Assembly (NCBI RefSeq): GCF_013368755.1 | Contig: NC_049562.1 | Location: 2,852,001-2,916,000, forward strand | DNA length: 64,000 bases | Reading direction: 5' to 3' | Source of the DNA: Talaromyces rugulosus | Taxonomy: Eukaryota; Ascomycota; Eurotiomycetes; Eurotiales; Trichocomaceae | In this document: positions 12,568 to 23,071 of the stretch, piece after piece | How positions within the stretch are numbered: position 1 is the first letter of the stretch | How the letters are laid out: each line of letters starts with the position of its first letter | Made by a program: the position numbers and the translations under genes | The notes under the pieces: generated by a model | The model's database searches: none | What the model saw: only the letters and a program-made list of their open reading frames with translations | Told to the model about the DNA's origin: nothing

Positions 12568-13988
12568 TGTGATGGATGATGTAGAGAGTTGGATGTGGTA
12601 GTCGCGTTGACTGGAGTGACTATATGCTGATATATAGAGGATATAGAGTGAGTGCAATCAGAATCGACCGAGCGATTCAAAGAGACAGGCGACAGAGTTT
12701 GCGGAAAAGAAAGAGCAAATCTGCACAGCAGGTCAAATAAAAAAAAGAGGGTGTGTGTGTCGAGAGAGTGACTGGTGATGGGCGTGAGTAAGAGAGAAGG
12801 AAAGAAAGGACGCAGGTTTTAAGCCAGGGGAATTTAAAATCCCGCCCAAAGTCTAGACAGCAAAATAAGAGCCGAGACCGGCGCTGCCATTGGCTGCCGC
12901 GCGGTGGGGCGGTGGAGAAGGGCCCATTTCCCAGCGAGCCAATAACATGGCGTGCAAGAGTTTTCCGTCTCCACTCTCCGGTCTTTATTCTTTATTACTC
13001 CTTAGTATTATTGTCTACTCTGTCATTGTCAAGCCAGTCCAGCACATACAGCAGAGTGATGCGTCATGCCCAACTGCAACAACACACGCCAGCTCAGGAT
13101 GCCCCAACAGAGTCCGGTCCAGCTGGCCATGCAGGAACCGACCAGGATTAGTTAGTCTTACAAGACAATTGCCAGGGGCACTGCCACTCAGCACCGGCCG
13201 AGGCGTTTCTCAAAACTCTAATTCGCCCACACTTTGACGGCCTAAGAGGCCTGGAACGAAAGGCTGAAACAGATCGGCCCATGGAACTTTTTTTTTCACT
13301 TTTTGTTTCCGATTTCTCAATGTGCGTTTGTCGATCGCCGAGTTGACTTTGTTACTGGTAGTCTGGTACACTTTGTTACCGGTACACGGACAAAATGCAT
13401 GGCCCCTGCTATATACACCCCGACATTAAATCCAAACAAAAATCTAATCTTACAACAGCAACAACAGTCTGTACGACAGAGAGTCTACAAACAGACTGTT
13501 TCACCAGCCTATCTCTTGAAAACACGATGGTGTCACTTGGGATGGATGCATACCTCCTATTAAGCTTATCCAATCTCGATAACAATAATCGGTCACACAG
13601 CCACATGAAAGAATAGTTGCCATATCCGGAGATGAAGGAAACAATACCTGGTCAACCACAATTTAGACATCCCTTTCGGAGGTACACAGGGTATGATTCA
13701 AAGAATATCCGCCGGCCAAGTCAATGGCGATGCCACCTTAAGTCCCAACTTTAATCCCATACTTATGACGTGCTCTGGCGGATTTTAATATTTTCAATTG
13801 ATTATCATATAAATACAACAAACCATGACAAGACACCAATATATCACACAACAGACAGACATAACTAAAACAAACAATTTAACATACAAGTTATTGGGGC
13901 ATTAAAGTTCATGCATAAGTACAAAGGAAACGAGGAATGTCAGATACCCAGCCAAAAAAAAAAAAACTAGACCAGAGGGGGGGAATAA
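12568..13988. other. Intergenic
   Basis: This is the 5' flank of the secreted barrel protein and the 3' flank of the ribonucleotide reductase gene. I see AG/GT-rich tracts near 12735-12800 but no coding region. Confidence 0.5.
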
Positions 13989-16796
13989 TTAGCCGCTGCA
14001 CATCACACACTCCTCCTTGTTTTCAATGCTGCACTGGAGCACCTTTTGCGCGTAAATGTCTTGCTCAGACTCGCCGTTTCCCTCCGTAATCTCCTCAGGG
14101 CCAGACTCCTCTGCTTCTTCAGCCTTGGGAGCGACGCCGTTGCTGTGAGGAACAGAAACCGGCTGGACCGGCTCAGGGATCCCATTGCCATTGGCAAGGG
14201 GGGATGCATGCTTCTGATCATACATAGGACGAGGAACCGCAGAGTATGAGTTGCCCAAGCCAGAGCCCTGTGCGCGCTTCTTGAGCGAGCCATTAGCCCG
14301 CGCCACGTTGGTGTCAGCAACCTTGAGCTGCTCCTGATCAACGGTAAACTGAATAGGCGCAGAGGCTGCCATGGTACGCAAATAGTACATGCCCGTCTTG
14401 AGACCCATCTTCCAGCCCGCAAAGTGCATACTGGTGATCTTACCCATGGTCGGCTCCTTCATGTGAATGTTGAGTGACTGCGACTGGTCAATGTAGGCTC
14501 CGCGATCAGCGGCCATCTGGAGAATGTTGCGCTGCGAGATTTCCCACACGGTCTTGTAAAGTGCCTTAATGTCTGCGGGGATGTTGGGGACGTTCTGGAT
14601 CGAGCCGCCATCGGCGATGATACGGTTCTTCATGTTGTCAGACCACAGTCCAAGGTCGACGAGATCCTTCAAAAGCCATGGGTTGACAACTTGGAACTCT
14701 CCGGCCAAGACACGGCGAGAGTAAATGTTCGAGGTGTAAGGCTCGAAACACTCGTTGAAGCCCAGGATCTGACTGGTGCTGGCAGTAGGCATAGGAGCAA
14801 CAAGAAGACTGTTACGGACACCGTGCTGCGCAATTTCGGCCTTCAACGAGTCCCAATCCCAGAGATCAGTGGGAGTACGATCCCACATGTCATACTGCAA
14901 AATACCCTGAGAGACGGGTGATCCTTCGTACGTCTCGTATGTGCCGTGTTTCTTGGAAAGCTCAATAGATGCGGTCAAAGCACCGTGATAGATCGTTTCA
15001 AAGATCTGGATGTTGAGATGTTTGGCCTCTGGCGAGTCGAAAGGAAGACGCAGAGCAAGGAAAGCATCCGCCAGACCATTGACACCGACAGCAATAGGGC
15101 GGTGGCGCATGTTACTCTTCTTGGCCTCTGGCACGGGGTAGTGGTTGATATCGATGATCTTGTTCAGGTTGCGAACAAGAACCTGAACAACTTCGTGCAG
15201 TTTGCCAAAGTCATACTCGCCACGGCTGGCATCGACAAATGTGGGAAGAGCAAGAGATGCCAAGTTGCACACAGCAACCTCGTCGGGAGCACAGTATTCA
15301 ATAATCTCAGTGCAAAGGTTAGAGCTGCGAATGGTTCCGAGGTTCTTCTGGTTGCTCTTCTTGTTGCAAGCATCCTTGTACAGCATGAAAGGGTTTCCAG
15401 TCTCGGTCTGAGCCTCAAGGATCGCGTACCAAAGCTTCTGGGCTTTGACGGTGCGACGACCGCGGCCCTCTCTCTCGTATTTTTCGTAAAGAGCATCAAA
15501 CTCTTCGCCATACACATCGGCCAGATCAGGGGCTTCGTTGGGGCAGAACAAGGTCCAGTCTTGGTTGGCCTCCACACGGCGCATGAAGAGATCGGGGGTC
15601 CACAGCGCGTAGAAGAGATCACGAGCACGAACCTCTTCCTTGCCGTGGTTCTTGCGGAGGTCCAAGAATTCAAAAACGTCCGAGTGCCATGGCTCGAGGT
15701 AGATGGCAAAGGCACCAGGGCGCTTGTTACCTCCTTGGTCGACGTACCTGGCAGTGTTGTTGAACACGCGGAGCATAGGAACAAGGCCGTTGGAGGTACC
15801 GTTAGTTCCACCAATGTAGGAACCAGTGGAACGGATGCGGTGGACGTTCAGACCAATACCGCCTGCAGTCTTGGAGATCATAGCACAGGTCTTCAGGGTA
15901 TCGTAGATACCATCGATACTGTCGTCCTTCATGTCTACAAGGAAGCAAGATGCGAGCTGGGGCTGGGGGGTACCAGCATTGAACAAAGTGGGCGAGGCAT
16001 GAGTAAAGTATTTCTGAGACATGAGGTTGTAAGTCTCTGTCACTTTCTCAATGTTATCACCGTGAATGCCGACAGCCACACGCATAATCATGTGCTGAGG
16101 ACGCTCGGCAACCTTGCCGTTGATGCGGAGCAGGTATGAGCGCTCAAGAGTCTTGAAACCAAAGTATTGGTAGTTGAAATCACGGTCGTAGACGATGGTC
16201 GAGTTGAACTCTTCTGCGTGCTTCATCACGATTTCATATATATCTTTTGAGATCATGGGAGCCGGCTTGTTGTTCTTGGGGTTGACGTAGTGGTACAGGT
16301 CCTCGATCACAGCCGAGAATTGCTTTTTCGTCTGCTTGTGGAGGTTGGAAACGGCAATACGAGCGGCAAGGACGGCGTAGTCGGGGTGTGTGACCGTCAT
16401 GTACGCGGCAGTTTCGGCAGCCTGTACATTTATTCATTAGCAACCTTCAAGCCTGAAAACTCGAGACATTCGGAACTTACCAGGTTGTCTAGCTCCACGG
16501 TCGTGACACCCTGGTAGACACCAGAGATGACCTTTTGGGTGATGGCAGCGGCATCGACATGGTCGGGATCGAGTCCGTAACACAGTCTTGACACACGAGC
16601 TGTGATCTTATCGAATTGCACGCGTTCCTTGCGGCCATCTGGGACTTGTTAGCACGGGTCACCGTGACGCGTAGCAGTAAACAACCAAGGCTGCCAAAGA
16701 CATAAGAAATCCGAGTCGACGAGGGCGGGGAAAGGGACGATGGAGACTGGATGAAGACACAATGGAATCAAACTGACCTCTCTTAAAGACATACAT
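13989..16796 (-). CDS. rnr1: Ribonucleoside-diphosphate reductase large subunit, 869 aa
   Basis: Class Ia alpha subunit; reduces NDPs to dNDPs in the cytosol with the small subunit. Exons are 16796-16778 (19 nt, MYVFKR plus one base), 16638-16481 and 16421-13989, summing to 2610 nt. The N-terminal ATP-cone begins [18 protein letters not shown] across intron 1. Redox and radical-site motifs are intact: [19 protein letters not shown] (Asn-Cys-Glu), [11 protein letters not shown] and GMYYLRT (Tyr-Tyr radical path). The C-terminal CVMCSG carries the exchangeable cysteine pair. A low-complexity acidic linker precedes this tail. No intein interrupts the gene. The 139-nt first intron is the longest in the gene and contains an ACGCGT. 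A 397-codon antisense ORF (14946-16139) is a shadow. Confidence 0.97.
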
Positions 16797-17060
16797 GTCG
16801 ACGGTATTGTACGTGTGGTGATCTGCTTCAGGAAAGACAAAAAAAAAAGACAGCGAAAACCTGCTTCGAATTCTTTTCTTTTTGTACGTGTGTGCAGTGG
16901 CAATGGCGTAATTGTTACCAGGCAAAAAAGATCACAAGATATTATAAAAAGCAGAGCAGGAAGCGAGACTTGGAAAAGCCCTTGCAAACAGATGGTGAAG
17001 CAAGACCGGGAGCAGATCGGAGGGGCAGGCGTGGTATTTGTTCCTGCAGCACAGGCAGAC

Positions 17061-17083
17061 ACGCGTCGCTCAGGGAGACGCGA
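17061..17083. promoter_or_regulatory. Two MluI-box-like (MCB) elements upstream of rnr1
   Basis: ACGCGT at 17061-17066 and ACGCGA at 17078-17083 lie about 265-290 bp upstream of the rnr1 ATG. MCB elements bound by the MBF complex drive G1/S transcription of ribonucleotide reductase in yeasts. The same role here is inferred from position and sequence only. Confidence 0.45.
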
Positions 17084-17520
17084 TTTTCGTGTTTTGTGGC
17101 CGGCCGCTTTTAATCGTTGCCGAGCCGGGCCTAGCGCGACGAGCCGGTCACGTGCACCGACGCTCGATTTCTAAGCAGGGCTGAATAATCGAGTATTAAC
17201 TATCTAGGCAACACTCTGGGAGTTATTCCGGTGATCGATCTTATCTCGCTAGTCAGTTCCCTTTTTTAAGCTTGTGTGGCGGTTCGTGGTCTATAGACTG
17301 TAACTACGGTGATGCTTGGTATATCAGGCCGCAAGGGACAAATTATTTACTCTTACAGTAGTATAAGTCTATCAAATAGCACTGGTTTAGAAGAACGCCA
17401 TTAGTTACTGTGCACAACAAAACGCTAAGCGTATAATCCGTTCATTAAGGAATTCGCCTCCCCCTGGCTTCACCCTAGCTTCACCTGGACTGCAACTCGC
17501 GTGTCTCCAGTGCTTCGTAT
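17084..17520. other. Intergenic
   Basis: Region between the rnr1 promoter and the 3' end of the P-loop kinase. No gene is seen. Confidence 0.4.
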
Positions 17521-18316
17521 TCACCTCCCCCACGCCGAATCTTCTCTGCTCACAATAATCTCTTGCACGGGCATCCGATTCTCGACAATCTCCCTGCCAT
17601 TGACCAAATCATTCTCCCTCGCGCGCTTATCGGCTTCGTCCGCGTCCTTTGCAATGCCCGCCTCAACATGCCGCTTGATCAAACGGCGGCGTGCCGTCTC
17701 AAAATCAACCTCGACAAACCAGAGCTCATCCATAAGCCGTGCCGCCGTGTTCCAGGGCTCCTTGTCCAGACTCAGATAGTTCCCTTCGAAGAAAATCACC
17801 CGGGACGTCGCCGGGATGGGTATATCGTCCTCGACTGGGTCCTTGACCGCATGATCAAAGCTCGGCGCATAAATAGTCGGCGTTGAGACGGTGTCCAGCA
17901 ACGGCTCTCGTAATCTCCTCACTAACCGCAGGAATTTCTCCGGGTCAAATGTGAATGCAGCCCCTCGTCGCGCAGCCGCGAACGCCGGGTCGGGCATTGC
18001 TGCAAGCTGTGCCCTTGTCAGATGGTATCCATCCATGGGGACAAAAATGGCAGCAGGTGGTGCGTCTGGAGATTGCCGCGCGTAGAGCTCGTTGATTCTC
18101 TGCGCCATGATTCCTGCCAATGACGTTTTACCGGATCCAGGGATACCACTGATGGCAATCATGAGCCGGGATGTTGCAGGCGTAGACTGAAACTTTGCTA
18201 TAATAGAGTTTATCATTAGCCCCTAGAAACTGACCCTGTTCAGATGATCAAGAGCTCGGACGACATAAATACATACTCCATGTCTTTTGAACGAGCCTGT
18301 CCACTTGCGCCTCCAT
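17521..18316 (-). CDS. P-loop kinase of the uridine kinase/phosphoribulokinase-like family, 238 aa
   Basis: Exons are 18316-18277 (40 nt) and 18197-17521 (677 nt). Splicing the first exon gives MEAQVDRLVQKTW directly before TKFQSTPATSRLMIAISG. The Walker A motif GIPGSGKT lies near residues 30-37. Other family motifs are FVPMDGYHLTRAQL (substrate loop), GAAFTFDPEKF, APSFDHAVKDPVEDDI, VIFFEGNYLSL (Walker B region), and the lid RRRLIKRHVEAG. These match eukaryotic and bacterial sugar/nucleoside kinases related to Yfh7 and YggC; the phosphate acceptor is unknown. Length is normal for this family. Intron 18198-18276 is 79 nt. The protein is likely soluble. Confidence 0.85.
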
Positions 18317-18936
18317 TATGCACTCCCGGCGTGATCAATCTACACAGCTTTAAATCGGTAGGCTTCGGTGTTCAGTTGTCCATGCACTAGTAACCTGCTT
18401 TTGCAGAGACAAGAACGTTGGACGTGGACAAGTTCTGTTTTCCTCGTGACGTCGTTGTTATCCTGCGGGGAAGTCGGAGCGAACGCGGCGGGGCCGGTGG
18501 GACAGGCTTATATCATTTTATACTACGTACCTACAAAGCCGATTATTCCAAGTGCAGCACGGTTATTACAATTCCATAGACAAAAATTAAAATCAATTGA
18601 TAAAGCACTATGGCGGGTAGAATATGTCCACGTAAGAATAGCGCGCCTAGACAATGGTACACAATAAGAACCTCTTTCCAAATCCTGATATTTTTGTTGG
18701 GCTGATATAAACCCCCGACCCCAGTCGAAACAGGAAAACCAATGACATTGACTCTTTAATATCCCCTTCTTGCCTTCCAAATCGAACCAAAAACAAAACG
18801 ACACAGCCTAAACGCCATCCGGGAGGTCACCCCATGCTTCCAAAATCAAACCATTTAATTCATATCCAGTCTCACCAGGAGATATCACAAAAGAAGAGAA
18901 AAAGAAAAGGAAGAATTCGAACAAAGGTCTCCATTC
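18317..18936. other. Intergenic
   Basis: Promoter side of the P-loop kinase and 3' flank of the disordered-protein gene. No coding sequence is recognised. Confidence 0.4.
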
Positions 18937-20350
18937 CTATGTTTCATCCGCCCCTCGAGCAGAAGTGTCGTTTGTGAGGTTGGACGAGTCGTTGCCAAGC
19001 TCAAGTCTTCGGCCAATGGTGCGAGACAGCCCGGCCGCTGCCCACCACTCGTCAGGAACATCTTCTCTGTGAAGCAAACGATCGAGGATGGCATTCATGT
19101 CCACGTCTGAAGATGGGTCGGAGAGCAACGAGGATATAGATGGAAGTGTCGATGTCCGTGACAGTCTTGGAATCGGCGGCTGGCTATCTTGAGTAGACCC
19201 GACCCCAAACAAAAGAGACCTGCGGCGGTGGCGATTGCGCGATTCAGAAGCCCGCAAATCAAAGTCAGCCTCGGGCTCTGTGTCTGATCCAGTCGTATAG
19301 TCCGGGAAATCGCACGGGTTCAGAAATTCCGGGTACGGCTCTAGAATCATATGCACTGTAGCTGAGGGCCCTTGTGATGCTGGCTGAGACGGAGCCGACC
19401 GAGGCGAGCCAGGAGCTCGAGTGGGGTTTGCCGACAAGGCTGCAGCAGAGGTGAAGGAAGAATCTGTGCTAGGAAGACTAGCATCTGGTGTGATAGTGGT
19501 GAGCAGAGTCTCCCAGGCATCGTCCCGTTCGTCATCCGGGCTCGTACTGCGTAGTCGATCTCCTAGGCCATCGATGGCTGAGCGTTGCTGGTCAACCTCC
19601 TCACGGCGGCTTCTCGGGCGGGAAGGGCGTGCTCTAGTCTCTCTCGTCCTCTCTTCGACAGAGCCATCGGGTCGTAAGTATTGGTAGGCGTCGCTCTGTG
19701 GCTGACCCTGACCCGAACTCTCGCGGCGAAAGGCAAAGGCGGGTGCAAATCTAGGAGTGAACGGGAGGCCATCCGAATTCTGTGGAGCGTTTGCATCGTC
19801 GCCCGACGACGCGCGGCTCAAAAAATCGTTCATAGACCATGGCGGGCTTGGGATTTCGAATCGCAAGGATGATTCTCGCGGTATTCGAAGGCGGCGGCCT
19901 GGCTGGCCATGCCTCAAAGCGTCCCGCAAGAGTCGAGAGCCGGCATCGCGCCGGGCATAATCACTCACTAGTGGGCCGTTGCGTGCAGCATCCAGAAGGG
20001 CAAGGTCGTCTGGCGACTGGTTCTGGCGCTGAGCCTGAGCCTGGTCGTTGTGCCGGGCATCCTCATGAAAGGTAGCGCGAGGCAGAGATGGGCGTGGAGG
20101 ACCACCACCACTGCTTCCAGCGGCGCGCGGGAATACCTGTCGCACTGCTCCTCGACGGCGAATAGACGAGCGCGCATGCGCAGAGGGGTCGTTCTTGAGG
20201 GCACACTTGGGCGCAGCCGGCGAGGGCTCACGGTACATCCTACATGGCGTTAGCTGTCAACATATCGCGATATTGATAAGGCGCCTGGTTGGCGGCGCGA
20301 CAAGCCGCGCGCGCGCGGTCGCGGCTCGGGTCAACTTACGGAAGCCCCAT
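18937..20350 (-). CDS. Largely disordered conserved-looking protein of unknown function, 437 aa
   Basis: I do not recognise a named family. The long exon (20239-18937) could start at its own ATG (20236-20238). However, a consensus intron (20240-20339, donor GTAAGT, branch GCTAAC, acceptor TAG) joins it in frame to an 11-nt first exon (20350-20340), giving MGLP before MYREPSPAAPKCALKNDP. The protein is rich in Arg, Ser, Pro and Asp and probably mostly unstructured. Candidate ordered islands are the N-terminal SAHARSSIRRRGAVRQVFPR, the acidic EPYPEFLNPCDFPDYTTGSD, and a C-terminal block with DVDMNAILDRLLHREDVPDEWWAAAGLSRTI split across residues about 385-416. No membrane segment or signal peptide. 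A regulatory or scaffold role is possible but unsupported. Confidence 0.7.
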
Positions 20351-21077
20351 CGCGATGGGATGGAGATAGAAATATTGGACAATCACCCCTGCAGATAACC
20401 CACGCAAGATACGACGCGACTCAACATATAACAAAAATGCACAGCCAGCCCCGGCGAAACGACAGGAAGAGAGACGGGAAAGGAAGGGAAGAGGAGAGGG
20501 GAGAAAGCGACCGCGGCAGGTCGAGTCGGTTTTGCAACGATCGACGGGGGTGGCTGGAGCCAGTTGACCCCCTAAAAAAGTCCGACCAGGCGCTGACAGG
20601 TGAGCGGCCAACCAGAGGCGGCTCAAAAACAGACAGCGTGGGGGAGGAGGGGAAAATATATCTTTTGTCGAAGGTGTTTTGCAGCAAAAAACGATAAACT
20701 CACGTATTCACGTTCACATTCACCGGGTTTCTGCGAGCACAAGTCTTTCTGCCTTGAAAGATCTCTAAATTCAATGCCGGATCACGTGCCTTGCTGCCTG
20801 ATCGGCCAGGCAGCAAACCCTGATAAAGGGACTTGCCCGCAGCCCGAGAATAATCTCTTGGCTTCATCATAGACCGAAGTCATGCCAGCCGTGCGTGGTG
20901 AGTCACTCTAGTCGGCAATCTGGTGAGATTCCACTGTTTTTTATTTCTTATACAATTCCTTTATTCTGACCGAGTCCTGTCCTCACAACTAGGCCCCGAA
21001 CGATGCCGACACAAATGCCCGCTACTCTCTCCCGCCCTTGACCTCGACGCATCGAACAGTACAATACTAAGGAAGGA
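20351..21077. other. Divergent promoter region
   Basis: Shared 5' region between the disordered-protein gene (minus) and dihydrofolate synthase (plus). It contains a purine-rich tract at 20450-20510. No ORF with coding character is seen. Confidence 0.45.
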
Positions 21078-22361
21078 ATGATCGAACTCGGCCTCTCTCG
21101 CATCTCTCGTCTCGTCCAGCAGTCGACCTTTTCCTGGAAAGCTATCCATGTCGCTGGCACCAATGGCAAGGGTTCCATCACCTCCTACGTCTCTGGTTTG
21201 CTGGCTGCTGCGGGGGTGAGCTGCGGTCGGTTTACCTCCCCTCATTTGATTGACCGCTGGGACTGCATCACCATAAACGAGAAGGTGGTGGAGGAGTCCC
21301 TTTTCCGGCAAGTCGAAGAGCAAGTCAAAAAGCGAGATCAGTCCCTGGGCCTGGGTGCATCCGAGTTTGAGCTTCTTACTGCAACCGCCTTTGAGATTTT
21401 CCACCAGCAGCATGTTGAGGTGGGCGTCGTCGAGGTGGGCATGGGAGGCCGCTTGGATGCCACAAACATCCTTACAAATGTTCTTGTTTCCGTGATTGCC
21501 AAGATTGGCCGTGACCACGAAACATTTCTCGGCAATTCGATTCAAGCAATTGCAAACGAAAAGGCGGGCATTCTCAAGAGCGGTGTCCCCTGTGTCATTG
21601 ACGGAACCAATGAGCCTCAAGTGCTCCAAGTGCTCCAGGCTCGAATTCAAGATCTGGGAATCGATGCCACTACGGCGTCCTCTGACGTGGCAACTCAAAA
21701 GTTCCCCAATTTAGCCTCATTATTTCGGGACCTTGACCTGGAGCCCCATCAGAAGACAAACATTGCCTGTGCGACACTAGCATTACAAAAGGCTGCTGAG
21801 CACATCCAACTAAAGAGAAGTGTGGACGAGCTGGTACCAGTGCTATCAGAGATACAGTGGCCGGGCCGTTTACAATTCCTTAGTCTTGAGCCACTCGTAT
21901 CTCGAACGAATCCGATCCTCCTTGACGGAGCACACAATGGTCAGTCATCAGGCGTTCTTGGCCAGTTTGTCGACCGGAAATTGCGCCAGAACGACCAATG
22001 CGTCACCTGGGTCATCTCTATCTCCCACGGCAAGCTTTGGCCCGAGATTTTGGAACCTTTGATCCGCCCTGGTGACAGCGTCGCAGTTGTTGCGTTTGGG
22101 CCGGTCGAAGGCATGCCATGGGTGAAAGCCACCGACACAGACTCTCTAGCTTCCGAGATCAGGACGATGCCAGGCGTTTCCAGCGTTGAATCTTTTGGCT
22201 CAGATATCCCTGGTGCAATAACCTGGGCATCCGGATCTGCCAATGAAGGGCCCCTGGTGATTGCGGGCAGCTTGTACCTGGTCTCTGACATTTTTCGGCT
22301 CCTCCGTGGGAAGCAGCAGACGAATAGCACAGTAACTATAGATCGACGCAATGTAGAGTAA
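21078..22361 (+). CDS. fol3: Dihydrofolate synthase (Mur ligase/folylpolyglutamate synthase family), 427 aa
   Basis: ATP-dependent ligation of glutamate to dihydropteroate, giving dihydrofolate. Single exon from ATG 21078. Motifs of the family are intact: P-loop AGTNGKGS at residues 26-33, FTSPHL, VGMGGRLDATN with metal/ATP contacts, GRDHETFLG, and ILLDGAHN in the C-terminal domain. The short N-terminus (MIELGLSRISRLVQQ) with no targeting leader fits the Fol3 type rather than the longer Met7 folylpolyglutamate synthase. The folylpolyglutamate synthase reading cannot be wholly excluded, but length and start favour Fol3. It is transcribed divergently from the disordered-protein gene. Confidence 0.88.
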   Translation: MIELGLSRISRLVQQSTFSWKAIHVAGTNGKGSITSYVSGLLAAAGVSCGRFTSPHLIDRWDCITINEKVVEESLFRQVEEQVKKRDQSLGLGASEFELLTATAFEIFHQQHVEVGVVEVGMGGRLDATNILTNVLVSVIAKIGRDHETFLGNSIQAIANEKAGILKSGVPCVIDGTNEPQVLQVLQARIQDLGIDATTASSDVATQKFPNLASLFRDLDLEPHQKTNIACATLALQKAAEHIQLKRSVDELVPVLSEIQWPGRLQFLSLEPLVSRTNPILLDGAHNGQSSGVLGQFVDRKLRQNDQCVTWVISISHGKLWPEILEPLIRPGDSVAVVAFGPVEGMPWVKATDTDSLASEIRTMPGVSSVESFGSDIPGAITWASGSANEGPLVIAGSLYLVSDIFRLLRGKQQTNSTVTIDRRNVE

Positions 22362-23071
22362 TTTAGAATTTGCAAACAAACATTAATAAAAATGACCATG
22401 CTACCAGCAACCCCCTCCTAAACCTCAAAATAACATGGCATGGGCCCAAACTGCGAGACCCTGGTAGGGCTGGCCTGTTGTGGTTTAAGGTTGCTTGCTG
22501 TACCTTGGCTGCGTCATGCCAGCCGTGCGGAGACACAACCACCGCATTTCATTTCTGTTCGTCGCTGCTCCCGAACCAAATTATTTCCCGAACGTGGATC
22601 AACAGACGGTGAGTATCTGGGCTTTCTATGCCACTACTGGCAAAACAAAGGCTAACTCGTCGTCGTCGCTCGTGTAGTAATATAGGCTGCGCCGAAATGT
22701 CATGAACCGAATCCTCAATAGGAGCCTCGGGCCTCAGTTCTCGCCCAATTATCCAGACAACAACAACGATCGAGCGTCGTACTCGCAGTCTAACTCTTCC
22801 GACCGTTTCAATTTACACGGGCAATCGGCTCTTCGTGTCGCATGAATAATTTACGGGCCTCCTGGTGGAAAACGTCCTGAAACGAATCTTTTGCAACCTG
22901 CTATGCGGCTCGCATCCCCGCGCACGCTTGATCCCCTCTCCGGCACCGCTGTTCATCAGAAGACTACACCGGGTCGGGTCTCTCACGAGACCCTCCATCT
23001 AACTCAGCATAATTCTACCGGCGTCTGGTTAGATCGGTCGTGAGCAAGAAAAAAAAAAACACACAGAGGAA
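22362..23071. other. Upstream region of sepH with a possible 5'-UTR intron
   Basis: No protein gene is seen. A donor GTGAGT (about 22609), a branch-like GCTAAC (about 22650) and an acceptor GTGTAG (about 22677) look like a roughly 70-nt intron on the plus strand. It may belong to a long 5' leader of sepH. Confidence 0.35.

Noticed and set aside
12073..12579. 168- and 118-codon plus-strand ORFs rich in Arg/Gly or Val/Gly
   Set aside because: They mirror the Thr/Pro codon repeats of the secreted barrel protein on the other strand.
14946..16139. 397-codon plus-strand ORF
   Set aside because: Exactly antisense to the rnr1 catalytic exon; its sequence is the mirror of biased codons and shows no domain.
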